Assembly: GCA_002499195.1 (NCBI GenBank)
Contig: DAKS01000018.1
Location: 10,161 to 74,160 of the forward strand
Source of the DNA: Euryarchaeota archaeon UBA443
GTDB taxonomy: Archaea; Thermoplasmatota; Poseidoniia; Poseidoniales; Poseidoniaceae
Direction: 5' to 3'
DNA: 64,000 nt
The position numbers and the translations under genes were made by a program. This document shows, one piece after another, positions 8,610 to 18,354 of the stretch (position 1 is its first letter; each line of letters opens with the position of its first letter). Below the pieces are notes generated by a model. That model ran no database searches. It worked only from the letters and a program-made list of their open reading frames with translations, and was not told the origin of the DNA.

Positions 8610-10085
8610 TCAGCCTTTGATAACAGCCATCGGCTCAAGACGTAATACAGGTCGAGCAAGATTGGCGTTTGCAGTATTTTCGATAACTCTGTCCACATCC
8701 TTATACGCTTCAGGAGCTTCCTCTGAGAGGATATTTTTGCTCGCAGCCTGAACAATAATCCCTTTGCTTCTTAGTTCACTTTGTTTTGCTTCCGCATTGA
8801 TTTGATTTCGTGCTGCAGAACGTGACAAAGCTCGGCCTGCACCATGACAAGCACTTCCAAAGGCTTGATTTTGTTGTGAACGAGGTCCCGCCATCAACCA
8901 TGAACCTCGCCCCATATCTCCTGGGACAACGACAGGTTGGCCGGTTGTTGAGAAGGATTCGTGCAAATCAGGTTGATTTCCACTAAACGCTCGAGTTGCC
9001 CCTTTTCTGTGAACAGCACAGGTACAATTCTTCCCGTGAATAACATGCTCTTCGATTTTTGCAATGTTGTGGGATACGTCGTACAATGTTGAAAGTTCGA
9101 TCTCTTCACCAAGTTCAGCTTTCAATCCCTTGAACAAGCGATCTGTAAGTACTGCTCTATTTGTGAAAGCATAATTCGCAGCAGTTTTCATGTCATTAAG
9201 GTAGGATTGACCTTCTTTCGAATGTATTGGAGCGGATGCGAGTTGACGGTCCGGTAGGACATATCCCCATTCCTCATCTACCCAGTCATTTCCACGCTGC
9301 TTAAGTCGTAACTCAAGTTGATGGATGTGATCACTGCATACTTGGTGCCCCAATCCGCGTGAACCCGAGTGAATCATAGCAACCACTTGGTTTTGTGATA
9401 GATTCCATTTCTTGGCTGTTTCATCTTCAACAATTTCTGATACACGTTGTAATTCGAGGAAGTGATTTCCACTTCCGAGTGTACCAAGCGCTTTCATACC
9501 TCGTTGTTTTGCCCGATGACTGATACTCAATTCATCAATTTCGAAACAACCATCGGATTCGATACTACCGGCGACGTGGTGTTGTTCTACATCGATGGAT
9601 TCAAGTTCGTTAAGTCCACCTTGTAGGATTGTGTTAAGTTTGGATTCAGTAATATCGATTCCACCTTTACCAGAACCTCCTGCAGGAATGCGGCCATTGA
9701 GGCGTCGTGCCAATTTTTCTAAATTTGGAATGTCATTTGCTTCGATGTTTAATGCGACTGCTCGCACTCCACAATTGATGTCGAATCCAACAGCTCCAGG
9801 AGAAATTGCACCGCCTTGTTCACCGTGCTCGATATCGGTAGCAACAACTCCGCCAATCGGTAGCCCGTATCCATAATGCCAGTCTGCCATGCCCCAAGCA
9901 GTTCCAACAATTCCTGGTAGTTCAGTAGCGTTCATCAACTGAATTGGGCCTCGACCATCTTGATAATTTTCGATTTCTTCCATCGTGGAGATGATCGCTG
10001 CATCCACCTTCATCCGATTGTGGGCCTTGATACGAACAACCCCCGGGGTCGAGAGGTCGACGTGATTGGTCCATTCGGCATCCAT
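8610..10085 (-). CDS. rtcB: tRNA-splicing ligase RtcB
   Basis: A 491-residue GTP- and Mn-dependent ligase that joins 2',3'-cyclic phosphate and 5'-OH RNA ends after intron removal. Metal and active-site motifs are present: D102/C105 in GFDINCG, N207/H208 in GSGNHFLE, H239 in HSGSRGLGHQ, H339 in DVSHN, and the GMP-accepting His414 in SACHGAGRALSR. Length is normal and no intein is present. Its activator archease (near 51.4 kb) and the cutting enzyme EndA (54 kb) are also in this window. Its ATG at 10085 faces the alaS coding frame head to head with essentially no gap. Confidence 0.96.
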   Translation of the reverse strand: MDAEWTNHVDLSTPGVVRIKAHNRMKVDAAIISTMEEIENYQDGRGPIQLMNATELPGIVGTAWGMADWHYGYGLPIGGVVATDIEHGEQGGAISPGAVGFDINCGVRAVALNIEANDIPNLEKLARRLNGRIPAGGSGKGGIDITESKLNTILQGGLNELESIDVEQHHVAGSIESDGCFEIDELSISHRAKQRGMKALGTLGSGNHFLELQRVSEIVEDETAKKWNLSQNQVVAMIHSGSRGLGHQVCSDHIHQLELRLKQRGNDWVDEEWGYVLPDRQLASAPIHSKEGQSYLNDMKTAANYAFTNRAVLTDRLFKGLKAELGEEIELSTLYDVSHNIAKIEEHVIHGKNCTCAVHRKGATRAFSGNQPDLHESFSTTGQPVVVPGDMGRGSWLMAGPRSQQNQAFGSACHGAGRALSRSAARNQINAEAKQSELRSKGIIVQAASKNILSEEAPEAYKDVDRVIENTANANLARPVLRLEPMAVIKG

Positions 10086-13038
10086 GCTTGTCGTTCAACA
10101 TCTTTCATATGATGATTTCCACTTTTTCACGATATTGAAAGGGAGGATTGAAAGGACTGGCGACCACCCGCAAACTGGAGGCGTTGGTTTGAGTCTACCC
10201 CCGATTGACTTGGCAGTATTCCATGAGCATGGTTACGTTCGTAGACAATGTCAAATCACAAACTTGTGGTTTTGGACGTGCGATGAGGACCGGACGACTT
10301 GCGGGGATACGCATGAAGATGAGTATACCTTCATCGGGAAACCTCTTATCGGGGGCTTTGATCAACGTGGAAAAGCGTTGAAAGATTCGATGCGTGAAGC
10401 ATTCCTTTCGTTCTTTGAGAAACATGATCACCATCGTGTAGAACCCTATCCTGTGCTTGCACGTTGGCGAGACGACATTCACCTGACGATTGCATCGATT
10501 GCAGATTTTCAACCCCATGTCACCTCAGGCCAAGTCTCTCCACCAGCAAATCCTCTGACGATTTCTCAGCCCTGTATTCGTTTGACAGACGTCGATGCAG
10601 TTGGTCGTTCTGGACGCCATCTTACGACCTTTGAGATGATGGCACACCACGTGTTCAATAGACCTGATGAGGGAGAGATGTACTATTGGATGGAAGAATG
10701 TGTTGCTTACTGCCACACGATGTTAACAAATACGTTCGGAATTACTGACAAAGAAATAACTTATGTGGAGAATCCTTGGTGTGGTGGAGGCAACGCAGGA
10801 CCTGCTGTTGAAGTCATTGTTGGTGGGCTGGAACTCGCAACACTTGTGTTCATGAATCTTGAAGAATCGTCTGATGGTGATATTGAACTCAAAGGAGATA
10901 GGTACAAGGAAATGCCATTGCAAATAATCGATACAGGTTACGGCCTAGAGCGATTTTGTTGGGCAGCAGCTGGTACCCCAACTATTTACGAAGCAATCTA
11001 TCCAGAAACGGTCGAATGGCTGAAGACAATTTCTGGTTTTTCTGATGTTGCAGCAAAATGGCCAGATTTAGATCTTGACAACCTACTTGGTGAGATGAGT
11101 CGATTGAATGGTATCATGAACATCGAACCAGGAGTGGATGCTGAGCAATTGTCTCAACTGTTTATTTCACGACTATCGCAGAGAGGTGTTGATCTCACCC
11201 CTGAGCAATTCATGGCAATTACAGAACCATTGTCCAGAATATATGCAATTCCTGATCACTTACATGCATTAACACACATGCTTGGAGATGGACTGGTACC
11301 TTCCAATGCAAAAGCAGGATATCTAGCAAGGATGCTTGCTCGAAGAATTCTGCGCATGCGTGATGAACTTGGAATTAAAGTAACCTTATCTGAACTCATC
11401 AATCACCATCTCGATGTCAATATGCAAGGTCATGACATGAAACAAACTCGAGATGGATTGTTGACCATCATGAATCTTGAAGAAGAGCGTTACATCGAAG
11501 TCCTTCGAAAAGGTGCGAATCTAATCAATCAGTCATTGAAATCCATCGACAAAGATGCTGAACAATTACCTGATGATTTGCTTTTCCAACTCAACGATTC
11601 GCATGGTCTTCCTCCCGACATGGTCATCAACATGGCACAAATGAGTGGATGGAGTCAATTACGGTTGAGAACTGGATTTTCTGCAGAAATGGCAGAACGA
11701 CATGCAAAGATGGCAAAAGCGGCTGCAGCAACAACGCAACAAACGTCTCTAGTCCATGAACTTCCATCATTTCCTGAAACAGTTCCATTATACTACAACG
11801 ATGTTCAGCAACGTAGTTTCGATGCAAGCGTTCTAGCATCGATACCATTGCTTGAGGGGTCCGGCCCAGATGGTGCAACACATGCTATTGTCCTTTCAGA
11901 GTCCTGCTTTTATCCCGAAGGAGGAGGTCAGGAAGGCGACTATGGTTCATTGACCACTGATGGTGCCTCCCGTTCAGTATTGGACACACAGAAAGAAGGT
12001 GGATTGATTCTTCATCTATGTGATGGCCCGCTAGAAGTAGGTGATCTTGTTCATGGTTCCATCGATTGGCCTCGCAGAAAACAATTGATGGATCACCACA
12101 CAGCCGTTCACATCGTTGGAGGGGCTGCTCGACGAATTCTTGGGCCTCATATTTACCAAGCAGGAGCTAACAAGTCAACAGAGGTAGCTCGTCTCGATAT
12201 TACGCATTATCGTCGGCTTACTCGTGATGATCTTGATGCGATTGAAATTCTTTCGAATGAGGTGCTAGGACAAGTTTCTCGAACTGAGAAAACAATTCTC
12301 TCTCGACATGAAGCCGATAAGAAGCACGGATTTGATCTGTATCAAGGTGGGGCTCCAAAAGGAAATGAAATCCGTGTTCTTCGAATCTCCGAACACGATG
12401 TGCAAGCATGTGGAGGAACTCACCATGATGAGCCAGGACAGATTGGTTCCATTCGCGTCATTCGTTCTACTGCGGTTCAAGATGGTGTTGAACGCTTGCA
12501 CATTGTTGCTGGTGAATCTGCATTGCAATTCGCTCGTGAACAGGATGAGTTGCTTAGAGCGACCTCGCAAACATTTGCAGTTTCTACTGAAGATTTACCA
12601 AAAACAGCTGAACGATTTTTCTCTGAATGGAAAGAACAGCGCAAGAGAATAGAGCAACTTGAAGCCGAAATTGTTCGGCTACGCACATCGGGTGGTGGTG
12701 ATGATTCGATAACCATAGAAGGTGTTCGCGTTGTTATTATGGAGGTTGAAGGAAAACTCAAGCAGTTGACTTCAATGTTGCAGGAATTGACCAGAGATGT
12801 TGAAACACCAACTTTAGCGATCTTAGGTTCAAAGGAGGGCGGTGGTAAAATTATGGTTGCATGTACGGAAAATACAGTCGCTGCTGAGCGTTACAATGCT
12901 GTTGACATACTACGTTCGATTATTCCGCATATCAAAGGCGGTGGTGGTGGCAGACCGACGATGGCACAAGGTGGCGGTTCCGATTCTGATGGACTTGATA
13001 ATGCGCTACAAGCTGCGAAGGATTTGCTTCAATCCTGA
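10084..13038 (+). CDS. alaS: Alanyl-tRNA synthetase, archaeal type
   Basis: An archaeal-type AlaRS of about 985 residues. It has the archaeal N-terminal zinc module (WFWTCDEDRTTCGDTHEDEYTFIG), class II aminoacylation core (GGGNAGPAVEV), editing-domain metal motifs HxxxH (DHHTAVH) and CxxxH (CGGTHH), and a C-terminal glycine-rich DHHA1 end (GGGGGRPTMAQGGG). The first in-frame ATG (10084) overlaps the rtcB start codon. The first ~35 residues from there do not look like the family, so the true start may be the TTG at 10189, just before LPPIDLAVFHEHGYVRR. The 3' end overlaps the Nudix gene by 10 bases. Confidence 0.93.
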   Translation: MLVVQHLSYDDFHFFTILKGRIERTGDHPQTGGVGLSLPPIDLAVFHEHGYVRRQCQITNLWFWTCDEDRTTCGDTHEDEYTFIGKPLIGGFDQRGKALKDSMREAFLSFFEKHDHHRVEPYPVLARWRDDIHLTIASIADFQPHVTSGQVSPPANPLTISQPCIRLTDVDAVGRSGRHLTTFEMMAHHVFNRPDEGEMYYWMEECVAYCHTMLTNTFGITDKEITYVENPWCGGGNAGPAVEVIVGGLELATLVFMNLEESSDGDIELKGDRYKEMPLQIIDTGYGLERFCWAAAGTPTIYEAIYPETVEWLKTISGFSDVAAKWPDLDLDNLLGEMSRLNGIMNIEPGVDAEQLSQLFISRLSQRGVDLTPEQFMAITEPLSRIYAIPDHLHALTHMLGDGLVPSNAKAGYLARMLARRILRMRDELGIKVTLSELINHHLDVNMQGHDMKQTRDGLLTIMNLEEERYIEVLRKGANLINQSLKSIDKDAEQLPDDLLFQLNDSHGLPPDMVINMAQMSGWSQLRLRTGFSAEMAERHAKMAKAAAATTQQTSLVHELPSFPETVPLYYNDVQQRSFDASVLASIPLLEGSGPDGATHAIVLSESCFYPEGGGQEGDYGSLTTDGASRSVLDTQKEGGLILHLCDGPLEVGDLVHGSIDWPRRKQLMDHHTAVHIVGGAARRILGPHIYQAGANKSTEVARLDITHYRRLTRDDLDAIEILSNEVLGQVSRTEKTILSRHEADKKHGFDLYQGGAPKGNEIRVLRISEHDVQACGGTHHDEPGQIGSIRVIRSTAVQDGVERLHIVAGESALQFAREQDELLRATSQTFAVSTEDLPKTAERFFSEWKEQRKRIEQLEAEIVRLRTSGGGDDSITIEGVRVVIMEVEGKLKQLTSMLQELTRDVETPTLAILGSKEGGGKIMVACTENTVAAERYNAVDILRSIIPHIKGGGGGRPTMAQGGGSDSDGLDNALQAAKDLLQS

Positions 13039-13751
13039 AATGACTCTAAAGCGATTCGATCGAATTCTGAAGCTGCATTTCCAATCGCTTCAGGAAGCGA
13101 AAACCAAGCCGCTTCAGCAATTTCCCCTTCTTTCAATTTCAATTCATCTATGGACCCATTCCATAGACCACAATATGTGAAACTCATGAAGGAGATACCA
13201 TCTCTGAAGAATGTACGTTGTGTAATCACAGGTTTACGATCATCAAGTTCGATATTGATTCCTAGTTCCTCTTGAGTTTCTCGAATACAACCTTCGGCAG
13301 GTTCCTCACTGTGATTCATATAACCTCCTGGTAAGCCCCAGTAACCCTTGAAAAATCCACGCTCGACCTTTACCATCAGAATCTGCTGCTCATCGTTACG
13401 AATCATTACCTTGGAAACAAGTCTGTGAATCGAGCGATAGACCGCTTCGCGAGCGAGTGGATGAACCGCGTTATCCGAGACAACTTTGTCTTTCCATGTC
13501 CAGTGTTCGGGCCAATCGATCAAGGGATTACCATGGATGAGGGTATATGTTGTACCATCGAATGTAACGTCAGTTTGTCGTTCTTCTTCCCAATTTATCC
13601 TCATCTGTAGAACTTCATCAACCGTTGGAAGTCGTATCGATGCGCTATTGATCTGTCTTCCCATGACACAGTCTTGAGGTCCCACACCATTTTCATCAAC
13701 CAACAGTAGTTTTCCATCGTGCTCAAGATAGACAACGGTCAAGGGGTGCAT
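13029..13751 (-). CDS. Nudix hydrolase with N-terminal extension
   Basis: A 240-residue protein. The Nudix box, matching GX5EX7REUXEEXGU, is GGYMNHSEEPAEGCIRETQE continuing into ELGI, around residues 147-170, preceded by WGLPGG. About 110 N-terminal residues form a separate region of unknown type with HGNPLIDWPEHW. The family cleaves nucleoside diphosphates linked to another moiety; the substrate cannot be told from the sequence. It is convergent with alaS (10-base overlap) and divergent from the metallo-hydrolase gene across 80 bases. Confidence 0.85.
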   Translation of the reverse strand: MHPLTVVYLEHDGKLLLVDENGVGPQDCVMGRQINSASIRLPTVDEVLQMRINWEEERQTDVTFDGTTYTLIHGNPLIDWPEHWTWKDKVVSDNAVHPLAREAVYRSIHRLVSKVMIRNDEQQILMVKVERGFFKGYWGLPGGYMNHSEEPAEGCIRETQEELGINIELDDRKPVITQRTFFRDGISFMSFTYCGLWNGSIDELKLKEGEIAEAAWFSLPEAIGNAASEFDRIALESFQD

Positions 13752-13831
13752 ATCCCTTGGTCAATGTGGTCCCTCATGAAGCCTCGTCTTCTCTGGAATG
13801 AATTGAAGTAGGACTTCGTTCTCGTCGATAC

Positions 13832-14539
13832 ATGCAAGTTGAAGATATCCGTCCAGAGGGTTGGGCCTGTACATATCTTGTCTCAAACGATGCTAAAGCA
13901 GTCCTTATTGATCCCGTGTGGGACTATATTGGCCATTATGAATCCATACTTTCCTCTCGAAATCTCAAGTTGGTTGCATGTATGGCAACGCATACACATG
14001 CAGATCATATTACAGCATGCTTTTCTCTGTCACAGGAACAAGGAATTCCCTTCTACATGTGGAAAGATACAGCCTCTCTCGGAGTTACAGATTATGTTGA
14101 TGAAACCACTGAATTGACGATAGCTGGAGTGGATTATTCGTTCCATCATGTTCCAGGACACACATCTGATTCGATGATCATAGCGATTGATGGACACATA
14201 TTCACAGGAGATTTCTTGTTTAACGGAGGAGCAGGTGTTGGACGTGACGATTTGCCGAGTGGTCGCCTTCATGAACACTGGGAATCGATTCAATCACTTG
14301 CTCATCTCTCGGATGATGTGATGGTTTGTAGCGGTCATGAACCACCTAGTACTGAACTTCAAACGCTAGGTTGGAACCGCACACACAATCCGATTTTGAA
14401 TATGCATTCCTTCGATGATTTTGTTCAGTGGCAAAACAAAACTGCGGAACAACTTGGTTCAGTCTCAAAAATCAAGACTGCACTGCCTGCAAATTTGTTT
14501 GCGGAAATTCCTGATGACATCCCTTGGCTTTCACAGTGA
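13832..14539 (+). CDS. ETHE1-like persulfide dioxygenase / MBL-fold hydrolase
   Basis: A 235-residue metallo-beta-lactamase-fold protein with THTHADH at residues 53-59, HVPGHTSDS around 107-114 (metal His110), FTGDFLF with Asp127, and a late CSGHE. The pattern and short length match the ETHE1/persulfide dioxygenase group, which oxidises glutathione or low-molecular persulfides with O2 at one iron; glyoxalase II-like hydrolysis is the alternative. It could detoxify sulfide or persulfide. The TGA lies inside an upstream in-frame extension of the next gene, so the genes are closely packed. Confidence 0.78.
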   Translation: MQVEDIRPEGWACTYLVSNDAKAVLIDPVWDYIGHYESILSSRNLKLVACMATHTHADHITACFSLSQEQGIPFYMWKDTASLGVTDYVDETTELTIAGVDYSFHHVPGHTSDSMIIAIDGHIFTGDFLFNGGAGVGRDDLPSGRLHEHWESIQSLAHLSDDVMVCSGHEPPSTELQTLGWNRTHNPILNMHSFDDFVQWQNKTAEQLGSVSKIKTALPANLFAEIPDDIPWLSQ

Positions 14540-14577
14540 GTGCAAACACATTTGAAGTGGACTCTTGTCGTTGGTTT

Positions 14578-17112
14578 ATGGCCAAATCACAGCGTAATAA
14601 AATTCGTTTGGTTTTTTTCCTTCAATTGGTGTTTTTACTCTCCTTGTCCTCTCCTTTGGTTCAGGGAACTAATCCATACGGTAACGTCGATAAGATGGAT
14701 GATGCTTTGGAAGCAGCATTACAGTCTGTTGATAACATCGACGAATCCTTTGAGGTTATTTTTCAACTGCAATCACCTGTTTCGAATGAAGACTTAGAAC
14801 ACATCGATACTCTAGGAGCTATTCACCTCAATGAAGCCAAATTGATCGATGGAGGTCTTCTTGAGGCAACCTCTGATGTCATCCGTCAACTTTCTAATTG
14901 GGACCGAGTAGAATATCTTGAACTAAATCGTGAATTAGATTTCTTCTATCTTCCTGTTGAATGGGGAGGTGACCCAACCGATCCTTCGATTATGATGCAT
15001 GAAACAACCCATGTAGTTCGAGCAACCGATGCATGGCATCGAGCCATCATCGACGTTGATGGAACTGTGGAATTTGATAGTGATAATGCATTTACTGAAT
15101 GGGATGGTGATGGAACAGCCGTTGTCGATCTTGATACCGGAGTCGATTCAGGGCACCCAGATTTTGACTACCTAGAACCATGGACTGGTGAGAAAGTAAT
15201 TTACTCTGCTAAATGGACTGGTGTTTGGACCGAGACAAGAAACTCTGACACCTCTTCAGGACACGGAACACACGTTGGTGGCACAATTGCCGGTAATGGT
15301 GACGCCTCAGCTGGACGTCGAGCAGGTGTTGCTAAAGGCGGACAAATGGTCGCTTTAGGCACCGGTGACGGAGCCTCTATTTTCGCTGCAGAGCAAGGAC
15401 TTGAATGGACATATGAACACTCAATACCTTCTCAGAACCAATATCATATTCGAGTTGTCTCCAACTCTTGGGGGACGGATGGTGATTACGACCCAAACGG
15501 TGCTATTGCCACAGTTACAGACAAACTAACATTTGACAATGGCGTTGCAGTTATCTTTGCAGCATCTAATTCTGGTGGCTCCGGTGGTGGGGGCGAGTGC
15601 AGTGGTGACTTGCGAACCAATGTTTATGCCAACACTCCTTCAGCCATTTCGGTTGCAGCCTTAACGCACGATGGGACACAAGTAACATCTTTCTCCTCAC
15701 GTGGTTGCATGAATCAGCAACACACTTGGCCAGATGTTGGTGCCCCAGGCCGTGACATTTGGGCTACAGCACCGCGCGGTACTGCAATCGATGCAAGTAC
15801 CAGAACTCAAGGTGATCTATACTACATGGCCATTTCTGGAACTTCGATGGCTACTCCACACGTTGGTGGTATGGCAGGAGTAATTCTTGACATCGCTCCT
15901 TCTTTGGGTGTTGCTGATTATCATCGAGAAGATCATGATGAGAGCGACAGTCTTGTTGGTGGAGAAGGTACAGCAGCATATGGCCAATTCGATGATTGGG
16001 CAACCGCTAATTATTCTCGAGTCCATGAATTAGAATTGATTCTTGAGCTGACAGCACGCTATGAGGGGATGGAGAATTCTTGTGAAGACGGGAATGATGA
16101 AGATTCATGCAACGACATTCCTGCTGAATGTTATCGTTCTGCTACGGGGGAGTGTCATGACTGGAGAATCGGTCATGGTTTAACCGATGTCGATGCAGCT
16201 ATGGCTTTGGCTCGAACACTTCAATTGATGCGTGATCAAGATGGCGATGGTTTAGTCGATCATCCAGAATATACGGTTTGGGATGCATGGGATATCTACG
16301 AATCGATGATGGTCGAAAAATCCATTCCGGTTAATACCGATCGTGTGAGTCACAGTTGGAAGGGAGATTGGAATCATTTCAACAATGGTGCTAACGGTGC
16401 TGTGTACTATACTGAAGATTCGCATTACGTTTGGATTCCAAATGGAACAACGCAACTAGAAGCACGTTTCGTACCAACGGAATTTGATCTTGATACGGCA
16501 CAAGGTGGCGCTTTGCAACTTGAAATCGATTTGGGTGAAGATGGTAGCAATGACGCCCAGGGTTCGTGTAGTCGAGTTTCTGATTCCTGGATTTGCGATT
16601 TGGATGTTGAATCATCTCACTGGAATACTTGGGCGCACTTCGATGTAGTTGGTCAAGCCTTCACATTCTTTGGAATTCTTGACGACCCTGAATTCTTTGA
16701 ATCACGAATCCCTTACACGGTTGATGTTACCCTCACACTCGATTTGAGTGAACCTGTTGATATTTCGATAGAGCAACGGCCTGATTTCTACTCCGATCTT
16801 GATCCTGCAGCACCTTCGGATGCTTACGATTCAGATTATGATGGTATGTTGACGTTTACGCGACCTGTCTATGATCAACAAACAATCACTTCTCTTATTG
16901 AGCCTAAGGTAGTGGAAACTGAAGAAGATGAAGGTGGATTTTTCTCAGCACTTGCAGATATTTTCTCCAATCATCTTGGAGCAGCGAGTTTCTTTTTCCT
17001 GTTTGTTCTCTTGAGTGCTTTGGGAATAGGATATATGATACGGTCAAGTCGAATCGATGAGCCAAAACTATTGATTTCGACATCGATTGATGCTGAACTC
17101 GTTGAAGATTAA
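14578..17112 (+). CDS. Large secreted subtilisin-like protease (S8)
   Basis: An 844-residue extracellular subtilase with an N-terminal signal peptide (basic MAKSQRNKIR, then a hydrophobic core to about residue 30). The catalytic triad is Asp186 (VVDLDTGVDSGH), His229 (SGHGTHVGG) and Ser423 (SGTSMATPHVGG), with oxyanion Asn331 (AASNSGG). About 400 residues follow as beta-rich C-terminal domains with acidic and Cys-containing stretches. The end has one TM helix (LGAASFFFLFVLLSALGIGY) and a short cytosolic tail, so it is tethered to the cell. I start it at the ATG at 14578 because it gives a proper signal peptide; the frame is open to 14524. Confidence 0.93.
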   Translation: MAKSQRNKIRLVFFLQLVFLLSLSSPLVQGTNPYGNVDKMDDALEAALQSVDNIDESFEVIFQLQSPVSNEDLEHIDTLGAIHLNEAKLIDGGLLEATSDVIRQLSNWDRVEYLELNRELDFFYLPVEWGGDPTDPSIMMHETTHVVRATDAWHRAIIDVDGTVEFDSDNAFTEWDGDGTAVVDLDTGVDSGHPDFDYLEPWTGEKVIYSAKWTGVWTETRNSDTSSGHGTHVGGTIAGNGDASAGRRAGVAKGGQMVALGTGDGASIFAAEQGLEWTYEHSIPSQNQYHIRVVSNSWGTDGDYDPNGAIATVTDKLTFDNGVAVIFAASNSGGSGGGGECSGDLRTNVYANTPSAISVAALTHDGTQVTSFSSRGCMNQQHTWPDVGAPGRDIWATAPRGTAIDASTRTQGDLYYMAISGTSMATPHVGGMAGVILDIAPSLGVADYHREDHDESDSLVGGEGTAAYGQFDDWATANYSRVHELELILELTARYEGMENSCEDGNDEDSCNDIPAECYRSATGECHDWRIGHGLTDVDAAMALARTLQLMRDQDGDGLVDHPEYTVWDAWDIYESMMVEKSIPVNTDRVSHSWKGDWNHFNNGANGAVYYTEDSHYVWIPNGTTQLEARFVPTEFDLDTAQGGALQLEIDLGEDGSNDAQGSCSRVSDSWICDLDVESSHWNTWAHFDVVGQAFTFFGILDDPEFFESRIPYTVDVTLTLDLSEPVDISIEQRPDFYSDLDPAAPSDAYDSDYDGMLTFTRPVYDQQTITSLIEPKVVETEEDEGGFFSALADIFSNHLGAASFFFLFVLLSALGIGYMIRSSRIDEPKLLISTSIDAELVED

Positions 17113-18254
17113 AGCGGATTTTGTGGAGCTTCTTCGGGTTCACTTCTTGGCATTGAATCAAGATCTTCGAAGGTTAACTGTCCGGTATGAATCTCTTCAA
17201 TCTCTTGCAAGCGTTCTGCCATTGGTTTGCGGACTATGAATTCAATTCGGCCTTTACTTCGGGTTAAATCGTAGGAGAGAGGATCGAGGCTCTCAATCAC
17301 TTGTTGTTCAAAGGAGCGTTGTACTTTTCGACCTCTCCATGATGAGTATCCCCATTGATATGCAATTCCTACAATTGCAGCACCGTAGAGAATTGCTAAG
17401 AACGTTGTTGCAAATAAAGCCGGGTTCCCCCCTCTTGCTTCCTCAAGCAAATCTCGACCTAAGAGGAAGACTAAACCAACGCCGACCAAAGGTTTGAGCA
17501 ATGATTCAACCCATTGATCAATGGGTATCAAACGACCCTTTGAAGGGTCAACAAAGACCAGATCTGTTTCAAATGCTGTTGACAAAACACCAACCAATGC
17601 CAATAAAGCAATGTAGAGTAGTGAGGACAGAATCATCTCAGCCCCCAAATTATCTAATTTGAAGATCCAATGGACGATTAAGTAGGCAAAGAGGCCAAGG
17701 AATACGCCGCGAGGTACTTTGTGAAAATGCTCAATGTGTTGAGAAAATTCTGTGTAATTTCGTTCTTGTGCAGGATTGCCTCGATTGGCTTGTGGAATGT
17801 GAATGATTTGCCAGTGCATACTCCGTTCGATGAAATTCATGATTCGTATCAGGATGCGCTGACGAATGAGAATAAATTCCACTAGAAGAATAACTGGAAG
17901 TCCCACGAGCATAACTGGAAGAGCTACGATGAAAGCAAGAGGAAAAATAATCAGGGCGGGTAGAATTAGAAAATGTGAGATTGAAAGGGGGTTCAAGATA
18001 TCTGCTTCAATCAATCGTTGTCGAGATGGTGTAATACGAAGACTTCGTGCAACATCATTCAGTGAATTTCTATAACTTTCGAGTTGACGTCCGGAGTCAA
18101 TAATTTGACGAACAGTCTTCCTATACTCCGATTCTTCGTGGCTCCCACCAATCCAGTATTGCCAGATGAAACGTAGCGGAATTGCAGTCAAAACCGGTAC
18201 TGCAAGTATTCCTAGTGCCCACATGAGTGACTGAATATCTACCTCAGTTGCCAT
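17109..18254 (-). CDS. Polytopic membrane protein of unknown function
   Basis: About 381 residues. One TM helix lies near residues 8-30. A basic helical stretch (about 40-85) follows, then two long hydrophobic segments near 92-125, a loop, and three to four more TM helices between about 185 and 320, ending in a hydrophilic tail with an acidic end. No family was recognised. The start is the ATG at 18254 (MATEVDIQ); a longer frame reaches 18323. The 3' end overlaps the subtilase stop by 4 bases. Confidence 0.6.
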   Translation of the reverse strand: MATEVDIQSLMWALGILAVPVLTAIPLRFIWQYWIGGSHEESEYRKTVRQIIDSGRQLESYRNSLNDVARSLRITPSRQRLIEADILNPLSISHFLILPALIIFPLAFIVALPVMLVGLPVILLVEFILIRQRILIRIMNFIERSMHWQIIHIPQANRGNPAQERNYTEFSQHIEHFHKVPRGVFLGLFAYLIVHWIFKLDNLGAEMILSSLLYIALLALVGVLSTAFETDLVFVDPSKGRLIPIDQWVESLLKPLVGVGLVFLLGRDLLEEARGGNPALFATTFLAILYGAAIVGIAYQWGYSSWRGRKVQRSFEQQVIESLDPLSYDLTRSKGRIEFIVRKPMAERLQEIEEIHTGQLTFEDLDSMPRSEPEEAPQNPL

Positions 18255-18306
18255 GGGCTCACCATATCTGCCGAGATTTGCCCTTCCTATCAATCCATTG
18301 TGAAAT

Positions 18307-18318
18307 TTTGAATTCAAA
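18307..18318. promoter_or_regulatory. 12-bp perfect palindrome in a divergent promoter
   Basis: TTTGAATTCAAA lies between the divergent membrane-protein gene and the serA-like gene, 37 bases before the latter's ATG. A related palindrome, ATTTTGAA-A-TTCAAAAT, is found at 33400-33416 upstream of the Ca-repeat surface protein gene. It could be a repressor site or chance AT-rich symmetry. Confidence 0.25.
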
Positions 18319-18354
18319 CCCAATGTTCTAACACTTGTTTACATACCTTCAACC

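Noticed and set aside
14030..14293. Antisense reading frame inside the ETHE1-like gene
   Set aside because: The sense gene has intact metal motifs; the antisense frame is short and resembles nothing.
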